64,000 nt of DNA from CAVUFH01 sp963740835 (GCA_963740835.1 CAVUFH010000003.1:1240001-1304000); one strand, 5' to 3'. Numbered from the stretch's first letter, positions 50,210 through 59,588 are shown. The notes: generated from the sequence alone by a model not told the origin. Translations and numbers: made by a program.

Positions 50210-52240
50210 TTACGGGACGAGTGCGGTGCCGCGCGCGATGTCCCAGCCGTTCCAGTAGCCGGCCGATGCCGCGGGCGGCAGCGGGTGGTTGCCGATCGCG
50301 AACGGGTGCAGGCCGCCGAAGCCGTCGAGCACGTAGCCGCCGGTGCCGTCGGGCAGGATCGAGACGCCGCGCGCGATGTCCCATCCGTTCCAGTAGCCGG
50401 CTGATACCGCGGGCGGCGGCGGGTGGTTGCCGATCGCGAACGGGTGCAGGCCGCCGAAGCCGTCGAGCACGTAGCCGCCGGTGCCGTCGGGCAGCAGCGC
50501 GAGCCCGCGCGCGATGTCCCAGCCGTACCAGTAGCCCGCGCTGGCCGCGGGCGGCGCGGTGTCGCTGCCGAGTCCGAACCGGTGCAGGCCGCCCCAGCCG
50601 TCGAGCACGTAGCCGCCGGTGCCGTCGGGCATCAGCACGACGTCGCGCGCGATGTCCCATCCCCGCCAGTAGCCCAAGCCGGTGACCGCGGCGTTGAACG
50701 CCGGACCGCTGGGGAAGCCGTCGCCCCGGAGCTTGACGGCATGCAGCGCGCCCCACCCGTCGAGCATGTAGCCGGTGCCCGAAGGCGACAGTGCGAGACC
50801 GCGCGCGATGTTCCATCCGAAATAGCCGCCATCGACCGGGGGCGGCGTCAGCGGCGAGGTGACGCCGTAGCCGTGGATCCCGCCGAAGCCGTCGAGCACG
50901 TAGCCGCAGGCGCCCGGCGCGCCCGTGCCGTCGTAGCGCGCGAGCGCGAAGCCCTGCGCGTACTGCTCCGACGGACTGTCCGGATCGACCAGCGGATCAC
51001 CGAAGCCAACGGCGACGATGCGTCCGTCGCTCTGCACGAAGGCGTTGTACGCGGTGTCGTTGTCGCCGCCGAAGTCGGTGCCGGTCATACCGGTACACCC
51101 GAACGACACGTCGCGCGTCCCGTCGCTCAGGAAGCGCGCGACGAAGAAGTTGCCGTCGCGCGAGCCGGTGACCACGATCTTCCCGTCGGTTTGCAACGTG
51201 ACCGCGGTGATGAAGTAGTCGGCGCCGTCGTTGATCACGACGTCGCCCTGCGCGTGGAACGCGGAGTCGAGGACGCCGTCGGCGGTGTAGCGCGTGAGTT
51301 GCAGCATCCCCCGATCCTGCGAGCTGTCGAGCGCGAATCCGGCGAGGACGAGCTTGCCGTCGGATTGCACGGCGAGGTCCTGCGTCCAGTTCTGTTCGAG
51401 GGCGCCGTTCGTGACCACCGTGCCGCTGGTCCCGAATGTCGGGTCGAGATGCCCGGCGCCGTCGAAGCGCGCGAGCGCGCGAGCGATGTTGCCGTTGCTG
51501 AGCGCGAAACCCCCGACGACGAGGTTGCTGCCCGACACGCGAACGGCCGAAGCCATGCTGCCGGCCGCGATCGGTGCGATCGCGACCGCTTCGTGCTCGC
51601 CCGTTCCCCACGTGACGTCGGGGAGACCCGCGGCCGTGAACCGAGCGAGCGCAACGTGATGGGCGTCGCTCGTTCCACCGGTGGTCGAGGAATCACCGGA
51701 CACGACGATGCTTCCGTCGGCCTGCAGCGTCGCGCCGGTCGCGGTGAACGCACCGGGCACGTCGTACACCGTGCGCCCACCGGTACCGAAGGTGGTGTCG
51801 AGCACGCCGCCCGTCGTGAAACGGATCAACCCGATGGCGGGGACGCTGCTCGGGCCCGTCACTTCGGCGACGCCGACGTATTTGCCGTCCGACTGCCGCA
51901 GGACCTTCTTCGGGTACTCCGTGATCCCGGACCCCGTGATGGAGTCCACCGCGTGCCCCGCGACACCGAACGTCGAGTCGACCGAGCCGTTGGCGTTGTA
52001 GCGCGTCAGGTCGATCTGCTCGCCGGTGTCACCGGTCGCCCCGAACGTCACGATCTTGCCACCAGGGATCTGCAGCACATCGTGCGCGACCGCCGCCGAC
52101 GTGGGCCACCCGCTCAACACGGACCCGTGCGATCCGAAATTCGGATCCGGCCCGCCCTGCGCCGCAACCGCCGGCGACGCCAGCGCGCCGATAACGAAGA
52201 GCGCGATGACACCCGCGCGTCCTGCCCGTCCGATGTGCAT
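50210..52240 (-). CDS. Secreted delta-60 repeat protein with C-terminal tandem repeats
   Basis: 676 residues. Signal peptide (AGVIALFVIGALASPAVAA), then about eight repeats of the delta-60 type (for example QSDGKLVLAGFALDSSQDR and LDTTFGTGGRTVYDVPG) likely forming a propeller, then about five C-terminal units of 40-50 residues around GYVLDGFGGLHPFAIGN and GYWNGWDIARGLALLPDGTG. The protein stops in the middle of a unit (RGTALVP). Extracellular, possibly surface binding; function unknown. Confidence 0.75.
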   Translation of the reverse strand: MHIGRAGRAGVIALFVIGALASPAVAAQGGPDPNFGSHGSVLSGWPTSAAVAHDVLQIPGGKIVTFGATGDTGEQIDLTRYNANGSVDSTFGVAGHAVDSITGSGITEYPKKVLRQSDGKYVGVAEVTGPSSVPAIGLIRFTTGGVLDTTFGTGGRTVYDVPGAFTATGATLQADGSIVVSGDSSTTGGTSDAHHVALARFTAAGLPDVTWGTGEHEAVAIAPIAAGSMASAVRVSGSNLVVGGFALSNGNIARALARFDGAGHLDPTFGTSGTVVTNGALEQNWTQDLAVQSDGKLVLAGFALDSSQDRGMLQLTRYTADGVLDSAFHAQGDVVINDGADYFITAVTLQTDGKIVVTGSRDGNFFVARFLSDGTRDVSFGCTGMTGTDFGGDNDTAYNAFVQSDGRIVAVGFGDPLVDPDSPSEQYAQGFALARYDGTGAPGACGYVLDGFGGIHGYGVTSPLTPPPVDGGYFGWNIARGLALSPSGTGYMLDGWGALHAVKLRGDGFPSGPAFNAAVTGLGYWRGWDIARDVVLMPDGTGGYVLDGWGGLHRFGLGSDTAPPAASAGYWYGWDIARGLALLPDGTGGYVLDGFGGLHPFAIGNHPPPPAVSAGYWNGWDIARGVSILPDGTGGYVLDGFGGLHPFAIGNHPLPPAASAGYWNGWDIARGTALVP
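50222..50930 (-). repeat. Tandem coding repeats in the delta-60 gene
   Basis: Units of about 138-160 bp, nearly identical in the copies nearest the 3' end and increasingly diverged upstream, encode the C-terminal repeat. Such identity indicates recent duplication or recombination and could also cause collapse in assembly. Confidence 0.75.
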
Positions 52241-52345
52241 GAGTGGTCCCCGAAGTCCGCCCGACGCCGCGTGTCACGGCACCGTCCATGGTAGGTGTCG
52301 GATCTCCCTGTGATCGGACTGCGGGGGTCAACGTTGAGGACTCAT

Positions 52346-52396
52346 CGAACTGGCGTCAGAAAAGACCGTATAGCGAACGTTTCTGACGCCAGTTCG
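52346..52396. terminator. Long inverted repeat after the sulfatase gene
   Basis: A 17-bp perfect stem (left arm 52346-52362, right arm 52380-52396, core ACTGGCGTCAGAAA) with a 17-base loop lies in the 175-bp gap between the sulfatase stop and the delta-60 gene start. It may end sulfatase transcription, but no T-tract follows, so a protein-binding site is equally possible. The rest of the gap shows nothing notable. Confidence 0.5.
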
Positions 52397-52415
52397 GAGG
52401 ACTCCGGGCGTCGCG

Positions 52416-53936
52416 CTACCGCACCCGGTCGGCCCGGTACTGGACCAAGCCGGCGTGTTGCGTGAGCTTCATGCCGGAGAGCGTGCGTTCGTTGTGGCTC
52501 ATGCGCCAGGCAAGCATGCGTTGCGCGTAGTCGAGCACCTTCGGTGCGTACGCGGGATCGGCCGCAACGTTGGTGAGCTGCGCCGGATCGTGGTCGATGT
52601 CGAAGAAGATCGGCGGGAACGCGTGATGGCCGGAGAACTGCACGTACTTGCCGTGGTCGTCGCGGAGCACCGCGAGCGCGCATTCCTCCAACGTGACGCC
52701 GAATGCTTCTTCGAGCAGGCGGCTGTCGGGATCGCGCAGGTCCAGCTCGTGGTGGACCTCGTGACGCCAGTCGATCGGCGTGGCACCTTCGAGGTACGGG
52801 GTGAGCGGCCGGCCGTCGCACTGCAACGGCACGTCGGTGCCGAGCAGATCGCAGATAGTCGGAGTGACATCGACGTGCTCGGTGAACGTGTGCACCGTCT
52901 CGCCGCGCGACGCGTCGAACTCGGCGCGCGGATCGCGGATGATGAGCGGCACATGGAACGCGGTGTCGAAGTAGCCCATCTTCTGCACGAGCCAGTGGTC
53001 GCCGAGCAGCTCGCCGTGATCGGAGGTCATTACCACGAGCGTGTTGTCGGCATGACCGGTCGCGTCGAGATGATCGAACAGCCGCCCGAGCTGCGCGTCG
53101 ACCTCCGACACCATGCCGTAGTAGGTCGCTTGGAACTCGCGCTGTTCCTGCTCACCATCGGGGGACTTGATGAGCGGGTGCTCGATCAGCATGCCGAGGA
53201 GCGGGTGTTGGAGTGCTTCGTCGGCCCGTGACCCGGCGCGCACCGGCGCCGGGACCGCCTCGGGGTCATACATCGTGTCGTACGGCGCGGGCGCGAGAAA
53301 CGGCGGATGCGGCCGCAAATACGAGAGGTGGACGAACCACGGACTCGCGCGGTGATCGTCCACGAAATCCATGACGCGCTCCGTCAGGAACGCAGTCTGC
53401 GTGTGCTCGGCGCGGTACTGCGTGCGCCACCGGGTTCCCTCCGCGGGGCGGTCGACGAACTCGCGCCAGTTCCCAGGGAGGTCGTAGCCGGCCGCCTTCA
53501 ACCATTCGACCCAGAGTTGGGGATCGCCTTCGGGGAGATGGCAGACCGGATCCATTCCGGGGAGCACGCCTTCGTAGCTCCACAGGCGGGGATCGTCGGC
53601 GGCCACCGTTCGGGGGTCGATCCCTATGTCGGTGTAGCCGAACAGCGCCGGTTCGTAGCCGAGCGCCCGGGCCTCCCGGGCGACGTTCGTGAACCGGTCA
53701 TCGAGGGGGGAACCGTTGATCGCCTCCCGGTGGTTGAACATGTACATGCCGGTGTAGAGGCCGGCCCGGCTCGGCCCGCACGGCGCCGCGTTGGCGAAGT
53801 GGCAGCGGAACGAGACCCCGTTCTCGGCCAGCCGGTCGAGGTTGGGCGTGCGCACCACCGGGTGCCCGGCGGCCGACAAGCAGTCGCCGCGGAACTGGTC
53901 GGCGGTCACGAAGAGGACGTTCAGCTGGGCGTTCAC
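52416..53936 (-). CDS. Sulfatase family hydrolase
   Basis: 506 residues of the alkaline-phosphatase superfamily. NVLFVTADQFRGDCLSAAGH gives the metal-binding Asp residues; APCGPSRAGLYTG has the C-x-P-S-R sequence whose Cys is converted to formylglycine; VVMTSDHGELLGDHWLVQKM gives the second metal site. Activity needs a formylglycine-generating enzyme, not seen here. It could be a sulfatase or a related phosphonate monoester hydrolase. No signal peptide is evident. Divergent from lon. Confidence 0.87.
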   Translation of the reverse strand: MNAQLNVLFVTADQFRGDCLSAAGHPVVRTPNLDRLAENGVSFRCHFANAAPCGPSRAGLYTGMYMFNHREAINGSPLDDRFTNVAREARALGYEPALFGYTDIGIDPRTVAADDPRLWSYEGVLPGMDPVCHLPEGDPQLWVEWLKAAGYDLPGNWREFVDRPAEGTRWRTQYRAEHTQTAFLTERVMDFVDDHRASPWFVHLSYLRPHPPFLAPAPYDTMYDPEAVPAPVRAGSRADEALQHPLLGMLIEHPLIKSPDGEQEQREFQATYYGMVSEVDAQLGRLFDHLDATGHADNTLVVMTSDHGELLGDHWLVQKMGYFDTAFHVPLIIRDPRAEFDASRGETVHTFTEHVDVTPTICDLLGTDVPLQCDGRPLTPYLEGATPIDWRHEVHHELDLRDPDSRLLEEAFGVTLEECALAVLRDDHGKYVQFSGHHAFPPIFFDIDHDPAQLTNVAADPAYAPKVLDYAQRMLAWRMSHNERTLSGMKLTQHAGLVQYRADRVR

Positions 53937-53976
53937 GTCAAACCCGACCCCGGGAATCGGAAATAGTCGCCGACCG

Positions 53977-53982
53977 TTATAC
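53977..53982 (+). promoter_or_regulatory. Predicted -10 (TTATAC) of lon
   Basis: TTATAC, then 7 nt, then ATG 53990, with no ribosome-binding site. The hexamer departs from TANNNT at the second position, so the call is weaker than others. Confidence 0.35.
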
Positions 53983-53989
53983 GAGCACT

Positions 53990-56296
53990 ATGTCAGACAC
54001 CCAGACAACGCTCCTCCCGCTCCTCCCGCTCAACACCGGCGTCGTGCTGCCCGGAATGGTCGTCACGATCACCCTCGAGAGCGACGAGGCCAAGCGGGCC
54101 GCCGCCGCGGCCGATGCCGTCGGCGGACGCCTCGTGATGGTGCCCAGGATCGACGGCAAGTTCGCGACCGTCGGCACGATCACCCAGATCGAAAGTGCCG
54201 GCGAGCTGCCCAACGGCTCCCGGGCGCTGGTGATCCGCGGCGTGCGCCGCGCTCGCATCGGCAGCGGCGTTCCCGGGGCCGAGGGCGCGCTGCACGTCCA
54301 GGTCGAGCCGCTCGACGAGCCCGCGCCTTCCGAGCGGGCCCGTGAGCTCGCCGGCGAGTACCGCGCGTTGATCGAGGTCGTGCTCGAGCACCGGAACGCG
54401 CGCCGCATCGCAGACGTGCTCCCCGGTGTCGACGAGCCCGGCGCGCTGGCCGACACAGCCGCGTACTCGCCGGACCTCACGATGGACCAGCGCGTCCAGC
54501 TCCTCGAGACCACCGATGTCGAGGCGCGCCTCGAGCTCGCGATTGCGTGGGCCCGTGAGGTGCTCGCCGACCTCGAGCTGAAGGACAAGATCCGCACCGA
54601 TGTCAGCGACGACCTCGACAAGCAGCAGCGCGAGATGTTGCTGCGCCGGCAGATGGACGCGATCCGCAAGGAGCTCGGCGACAGCGAAGACGATGCCGTC
54701 GCGGAGTACCGCGCCAGGCTCGCCGACCTGACGTTGCCGGACGCGGTGCACAACGCGATCGACAAGGAGCTGGACCGGCTCGAGCGCATGGGGCCGCAGA
54801 GCCCGGAGCACGCGTGGGTTCGCAACTGGCTCGACGCGGTGTTCGAGCTGCCGTGGGGCAAGTACGCGGACGAGCACGCGAACCTCACCGAGGCGCGCGC
54901 GGTCCTCGACGCGGATCACGAAGGCCTCGACAAGGTCAAGGAGCGCATCCTCGAGTTTCTGGCAGTGCGCGTTCTGCGCAAGGAGCGCGGCTTGGGCAGC
55001 GTCAGCGGACGCGGCTCCGGCGCGATCCTCGTGCTGGTCGGTCCTCCGGGTGTCGGCAAGACGTCACTCGGTGAGTCGGTCGCGCGTGCGCTCGGCCGTC
55101 CGTTCGTGCGCGTCGCCGTCGGCGGTGTGCGCGACGAAGCAGAGATCCGCGGTCACCGGCGCACCTACGTCGGTTCGCGGCCCGGTCGCATCGTCCGTGC
55201 GTTGACCGACGCGGGTGCGATGAACCCCGTGTTGCTCATCGACGAGATCGACAAGCTGCAAGCCGGTGGCTTCAGCGGCGATCCCGCCTCCGCGCTGCTC
55301 GAGGTCCTCGACCCCGCGCAGAACCACACCTTCCGCGATCACTATCTGGAGCTCGACCTCGACTTGTCGGACGTGCTCTTCCTGGCGACCGCGAACATGC
55401 TGGAGACCATCCCCGCGCCGCTGCTCGACCGCATGGAGATCGTGCAGCTCGACGGCTACACCGAGGACGAGAAGGTCGCGATCGCGCAGCACCACCTGTT
55501 CCCGCGCCAGCGGGAGAAGGCGGGGCTGCGTGAGGACGAGCTCGAGATCACCGATCCCGCGTTCCACGCGGTCGTGTCCGGTTGGACGCGAGAGGCGGGC
55601 GTGCGCTCGCTCGAGCGTCAGATCGGCACGATCGCGCGCAAGGCCACGCGTCGTGTCGCCGAGGGTGGCGACACCCCGGTCGTCGTCGACCAGCCCGACC
55701 TCCGCGAGTTCCTCGGACGGGTACGGTTCCGTGACGAAGAAGCGACGCGTGCACCGATCCCCGGTCTCGCAACCGGTCTGGCGGTCACGGGAGCCGGCGG
55801 CGATGTGTTGACGATCGAGGTCACCGGTATGGAAGGTGAGCCCGGCCTGCACGTCACCGGTCAACTCGGTGAAGTGATGTCGGAGTCCGCGCACATCGCG
55901 CTCTCCTTCGTGCGTTCGCACGCGGACGAGCTCGGTGTCACGCCCGACAAGTTCGAGCACAAGCGCTTCCACCTGCACGTGCCTGCGGGCGCGGTGCCGA
56001 AGGACGGCCCGTCGGCCGGCATCACGATGACGACTGCGTTGGCGAGCTTGCTGACCGGTCGCGCGGTGAAGCCCGGCGTGGGCATGACCGGCGAGGTCAC
56101 GCTCCAGGGTCGGGTGCTGCCGATCGGTGGCCTCAAGCAGAAGGCGCTGGCCGCGCACCGTGCGGGTCTCACGGACGTCGTGATCCCGTTCGACAACGAG
56201 GGCGACCTCGACGACGTGCCCGAGAGCGTGCGTGCACAAGTGCACTTCCACCCGGTGCACGACGTGAGAGAAGTGCTCGAGATCGCGCTGGCCTGA
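53990..56296 (+). CDS. lon: ATP-dependent Lon protease
   Basis: A full-length 768-residue Lon. N-terminal substrate domain (LLPLLPLNTGVVLPGMVVTI), AAA+ module with Walker A GPPGVGKTS and Walker B VLLIDEIDKL plus sensor region LFLATANMLETIPAPLLDRM, and the S16 peptidase domain with catalytic Ser about 675 in KDGPSAGITM and Lys about 718 in IGGLKQKALAAH. It degrades misfolded and regulatory proteins in the cytoplasm. No HrcA or heat-shock operator was recognised upstream. Confidence 0.95.
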   Translation: MSDTQTTLLPLLPLNTGVVLPGMVVTITLESDEAKRAAAAADAVGGRLVMVPRIDGKFATVGTITQIESAGELPNGSRALVIRGVRRARIGSGVPGAEGALHVQVEPLDEPAPSERARELAGEYRALIEVVLEHRNARRIADVLPGVDEPGALADTAAYSPDLTMDQRVQLLETTDVEARLELAIAWAREVLADLELKDKIRTDVSDDLDKQQREMLLRRQMDAIRKELGDSEDDAVAEYRARLADLTLPDAVHNAIDKELDRLERMGPQSPEHAWVRNWLDAVFELPWGKYADEHANLTEARAVLDADHEGLDKVKERILEFLAVRVLRKERGLGSVSGRGSGAILVLVGPPGVGKTSLGESVARALGRPFVRVAVGGVRDEAEIRGHRRTYVGSRPGRIVRALTDAGAMNPVLLIDEIDKLQAGGFSGDPASALLEVLDPAQNHTFRDHYLELDLDLSDVLFLATANMLETIPAPLLDRMEIVQLDGYTEDEKVAIAQHHLFPRQREKAGLREDELEITDPAFHAVVSGWTREAGVRSLERQIGTIARKATRRVAEGGDTPVVVDQPDLREFLGRVRFRDEEATRAPIPGLATGLAVTGAGGDVLTIEVTGMEGEPGLHVTGQLGEVMSESAHIALSFVRSHADELGVTPDKFEHKRFHLHVPAGAVPKDGPSAGITMTTALASLLTGRAVKPGVGMTGEVTLQGRVLPIGGLKQKALAAHRAGLTDVVIPFDNEGDLDDVPESVRAQVHFHPVHDVREVLEIALA

Positions 56297-56308
56297 GCCG
56301 AACCCCGC

Positions 56309-56314
56309 TAGCGT
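56309..56314 (+). promoter_or_regulatory. Predicted -10 (TAGCGT) of the fusion gene
   Basis: TAGCGT, then 6 nt, then GTG 56321. It lies 13 bp after the lon stop, so the fusion gene need not depend on lon transcription. Confidence 0.45.
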
Positions 56315-56320
56315 CGGCCC

Positions 56321-58912
56321 GTGGCTGGGTCGGCGCGCAGCGTGTTTCTCGGTCTCGACGCGGTCGATCTCGACCTCGCTCAGGAGTTCGCCGGCGCCGG
56401 TGTGATGCCGGCGCTGGCGACCCTGCTCGAGGAGGGTGCGAGCGTCGAGACCCTTGCTCCGGTGGGTTTCTTCGTCGGCGCGAACTGGCCGACGATCTAC
56501 ACCGGCACCACCGCGTCACGCCACGGGTTCACGTGCGCGGGCGAGATACGCGGTGGAAGCTACGAGCCGCGCTACTCCGGTCCGATCGACGATCCGCCGC
56601 CGGTCTGGCAGCGGCTCTCGGACGCGGGCTGCCGCGTCGTGTCGCTCGACGCGCCGCACGCACGTATCGCCGAAGAGCTCAACGGCGTGCAGCTCGTCGA
56701 GTGGGGCTGTCACGACCGGCATGCGGGCACGCACGCCTATCCCGCCGGCAAGCTCGACGAATTCGACGCGCGATATGGCGCGCACCCGATCGGGACGGTC
56801 GTGCACCCCGACCTGGAGCACTTCGCGCCGTGTGACTACGTGCACCGCGCCGGCGAGCGCCGGACCGCGGCCGAGAACGTGGCGCTGCTCGACACGATGC
56901 AGCAGGGCGTGCTCGCGAAGCGCGCGCTCTCCTTGGATCTCCTCGACGAGGAGGACTGGGACCTCTTCTTCGCGGTGTTCGGCGAAGGGCACTGCTCGGG
57001 TCACCAGTTCTGGCACGTCCACGACGAGGCGCACCCGTGGCACGACCCGTCGGTGCGTGCGCACATCGGTGAAGACCCGCTGCGCCGCGTCTACGCGCTG
57101 CTCGACGAGACGATCGGGAGCCACCTCGACCGGCTCGGCGACAACTGCACTGCGTACGTGCTGCTCAGTCACGGCATGCGTGCCCACTACGACGGCACGC
57201 AGGTGCTCGACCCCATCTTGTGGCGTCTCGACCAATACGCGTCGGGATACCACCACCGCGGGTGGTTGTCCCGCGCCGCCGACGTCGGGATGAGCAACGT
57301 CCCGGCCGCGGCGCGCGCGACCGCGTACTCGGCCGCGGCGAACGTGCGTCGCCGTCTCGCCGCGCGCGTCCCGCTCGGCTACTTCGACGAGGACATCACC
57401 TGGCTCGGGCTCCGACGTTGGTGGGCCGCGCCCAACGACACGGTGTGCGGTTCCGTCCGCATCAACTTGGAACAGCGCGAGCCGAATGGCCGCATCACCA
57501 AGGACCGGTACCGTGACGCGTTGGGCTGGCTCGCCGATCGGCTGGCCGAGCTCGTCAACCTCGAGACGGGCGAGGCGGCGGTTGCCGACGTCGTGTTCAC
57601 CGACGAGCAGTACGAGCGCACGCCGAGCGACGCCTTCGGCGATCTCATCGTCGAGTGGAACCGCACTGCACCGATAGAGACGGTGTGGTCACCCGCGGTT
57701 GGTGTCGTGCGCGTCCCGTACGACCAATGGCGCAGCGGCGACCACCATCGGCGCGGCCTGTTCCTCGCGCGTGGGTCCGGCATCGCACCGGGCCGCCGCG
57801 CGGGCCGGATGCCGGTGCTCGACATCGCACCGACGCTGGCCGCCTCCCTCGGCTTCGACTTCAACGACTTCGACGGGACGCCGCGCGCCGACTTGGTACC
57901 GCCCGCGGTGCGTCCGCGGGCACCGTTCGCCGGGCGCGCCAGCCGCGCGCTCTCCGATCGTCCCGCGCCGAGGCGGCGCGCGAGCCGGCGGTGGACCCGG
58001 CGCAACGACGTCGGGCCGAACGTCTGCTCGGATCGCTTCACCCTCGGACTCGCGGGCGCGCATCACGTCACCGCGGCCGGCTTGCACGAGACGCGCCGCG
58101 CGGTCGACGCGCTGCAGCGGCGCTTGGAGGAGGTCGAGCGCGCCGCGTCGGTCGCGACCGTCACCGCGTGGCTGCGCCACATCGACGTGCCGGAACAGTT
58201 GCTCGTGAGCGTCGTCACGCCGACCCGCAACCGGCGCGACCTGCTGCCGCGCGCGATCGAGTCCGTGCAGGCCCAGTCGTACGGTCGCTGGGAGATGCTG
58301 GTCGTCGACGACGGATCGGATGACGGCACGAGTGCGCTGCTCGACGACCTGTGTCGCTGCGAACCGCGGTTGGTCGCACTCCGGTTCGACCGCGCGCGTG
58401 GCGCGTCTGCGGCGCGCAACCTCGCGCTCGGGAAGGCGTCGGGCGACATCGTGGTGTACCTCGACGACGACAACCGCTTCGACCCGGAGTGGTTGCGGGC
58501 GGCAGTGTGGGCGTTCACCGAGTATCCGGAGACGAACGTGGGCTACGGGGCACGAGTTGTCGATGACGATCACCGCCACCAGCAGAGCGGCGTCGGCGGG
58601 TTGCCGGCGATGGAGTTCCTCGCGTGGGATCGCGCACACTTTGCGCGCCAGAACCTGATCGACCAGAACGTGTTCGTGCACCGGCGGGGCTTCGCGAACG
58701 CGCGCTACGACGAACAGCTCACGCACTACTCGGACTGGGACTTCCTCCTCCAACTCACCGACCGCGAGGATCCCCGCGAGATTCCGGTCGTCGCGGCGTG
58801 CTTCATGACGGATGCATCAGAGCGGCTGAGCGACACGTGGGGCGCGCCCGAGGTCGTCGCGCAGTACGACTACATCTGCGAGAAGACGGCGCGCCGGCGG
58901 GGCGGCCCGTGA
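56321..58912 (+). CDS. Fusion of an alkaline-phosphatase-fold hydrolase and a GT2 glycosyltransferase
   Basis: 863 residues. The first about 520 form a type I phosphodiesterase/nucleotide pyrophosphatase-like domain: VFLGLDAVDLDLAQEF (metal Asp), NWPTIYTGTTASRHGF (Thr nucleophile position), LLSHGMRAHYDG and a final RMPVLDIAPTLAASLGFDF. After a basic linker with a predicted helix, residues from about 627 form a GT2 domain: VSVVTPTRNRRDLLPRAIES, MLVVDDGSDDGT, the DxD-type VVYLDDDNRFDP and LTHYSDWDFLLQL. No signal peptide. The combination suggests assembly of a phosphate- or sugar-containing polymer, but the substrate is unknown. It overlaps the next glycosyltransferase by GTGA. Confidence 0.82.
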   Translation: MAGSARSVFLGLDAVDLDLAQEFAGAGVMPALATLLEEGASVETLAPVGFFVGANWPTIYTGTTASRHGFTCAGEIRGGSYEPRYSGPIDDPPPVWQRLSDAGCRVVSLDAPHARIAEELNGVQLVEWGCHDRHAGTHAYPAGKLDEFDARYGAHPIGTVVHPDLEHFAPCDYVHRAGERRTAAENVALLDTMQQGVLAKRALSLDLLDEEDWDLFFAVFGEGHCSGHQFWHVHDEAHPWHDPSVRAHIGEDPLRRVYALLDETIGSHLDRLGDNCTAYVLLSHGMRAHYDGTQVLDPILWRLDQYASGYHHRGWLSRAADVGMSNVPAAARATAYSAAANVRRRLAARVPLGYFDEDITWLGLRRWWAAPNDTVCGSVRINLEQREPNGRITKDRYRDALGWLADRLAELVNLETGEAAVADVVFTDEQYERTPSDAFGDLIVEWNRTAPIETVWSPAVGVVRVPYDQWRSGDHHRRGLFLARGSGIAPGRRAGRMPVLDIAPTLAASLGFDFNDFDGTPRADLVPPAVRPRAPFAGRASRALSDRPAPRRRASRRWTRRNDVGPNVCSDRFTLGLAGAHHVTAAGLHETRRAVDALQRRLEEVERAASVATVTAWLRHIDVPEQLLVSVVTPTRNRRDLLPRAIESVQAQSYGRWEMLVVDDGSDDGTSALLDDLCRCEPRLVALRFDRARGASAARNLALGKASGDIVVYLDDDNRFDPEWLRAAVWAFTEYPETNVGYGARVVDDDHRHQQSGVGGLPAMEFLAWDRAHFARQNLIDQNVFVHRRGFANARYDEQLTHYSDWDFLLQLTDREDPREIPVVAACFMTDASERLSDTWGAPEVVAQYDYICEKTARRRGGP

Positions 58913-59577
58913 GCACACTCCGGCCGCGCAAGGTGTTGTGCACGATGGCAACCGGACGCCACCGCGAGCTGCTCGAGATCACGAAACCCTCCTTCGACCG
59001 GTATGCCGAGCGCCACGGCTACGACGTCGTCGCGGTCGACCGCACACTGGCACCGACTCGCGCCGCGTCGTGGAGCAAGGTCCCGCTCTTGCACGACCTT
59101 GTCCAGCGGTACGACATCGCGGTGTGGGTCGACTGCGACGCCACGATCGTCGACGACTCCATCGACATCGCCGACGTGCTCGAACCGCGAGCGTTCGTCA
59201 ACGTCGTCGAGCACCACCTTCCGAGCGGCCGGGTGCCGAACTGCGGCGTGATCGCGCTGCGCGGTGGTGCTCGCTCGCGCGCCTTCCTCGATCGCGTGTG
59301 GCGCAAGACGGAGTACGCGCATCACGAGTGGTGGGAGAACGCGGCGGTGCTGTCGCTGCTCGGCTACCGGCTGGAGCGGCCGGTGCGACCGGTCCGGCCG
59401 TCACCGTGGCGCCTCGGTCTCGGCCTCCTCGATCGGGCGTGGAACAGCATCCCGCTGGACGCGTCTCCCACGCCGCGCATCGCGCACTTCCCCGGCCTTC
59501 CACTCGCCGATCGCGCGCACCAACTACGCACCGCCGCGGCCGTGGGGTCGCGGCCGGTCGCGGCCCGCTTCGCGTAG
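58909..59577 (+). CDS. Glycosyltransferase (GMA12/MNN10-like GT34 fold)
   Basis: 222 residues. RKVLCTMATGRHRELLEITK opens the domain, SWSKVPLLHDLVQRYDIAVW precedes the DxD metal motif in VWVDCDATIVD, and VPNCGVIALRGGARSRAFLD follows; NAAVLSLLG and RIAHFPGLP end the family pattern. It transfers a hexose from a nucleotide sugar; acceptor unknown. GTG 58909 overlaps the stop of the fusion gene, so they work together. Confidence 0.75.
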   Translation: MSTLRPRKVLCTMATGRHRELLEITKPSFDRYAERHGYDVVAVDRTLAPTRAASWSKVPLLHDLVQRYDIAVWVDCDATIVDDSIDIADVLEPRAFVNVVEHHLPSGRVPNCGVIALRGGARSRAFLDRVWRKTEYAHHEWWENAAVLSLLGYRLERPVRPVRPSPWRLGLGLLDRAWNSIPLDASPTPRIAHFPGLPLADRAHQLRTAAAVGSRPVAARFA

Positions 59578-59580
59578 CGT
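59575..59580 (+). promoter_or_regulatory. Predicted -10 (TAGCGT) of the SDR gene
   Basis: TAGCGT begins with the TAG stop codon of the glycosyltransferase gene and ends 8 nt before GTG 59589. It allows separate leaderless transcription of the SDR gene. Confidence 0.4.
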
Positions 59581-59588
59581 TGCCGGGC

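Noticed and set aside
52346..52396. Terminal inverted repeats of an insertion sequence
   Set aside because: Only 17 bp separate the arms, with no transposase gene or target duplication.
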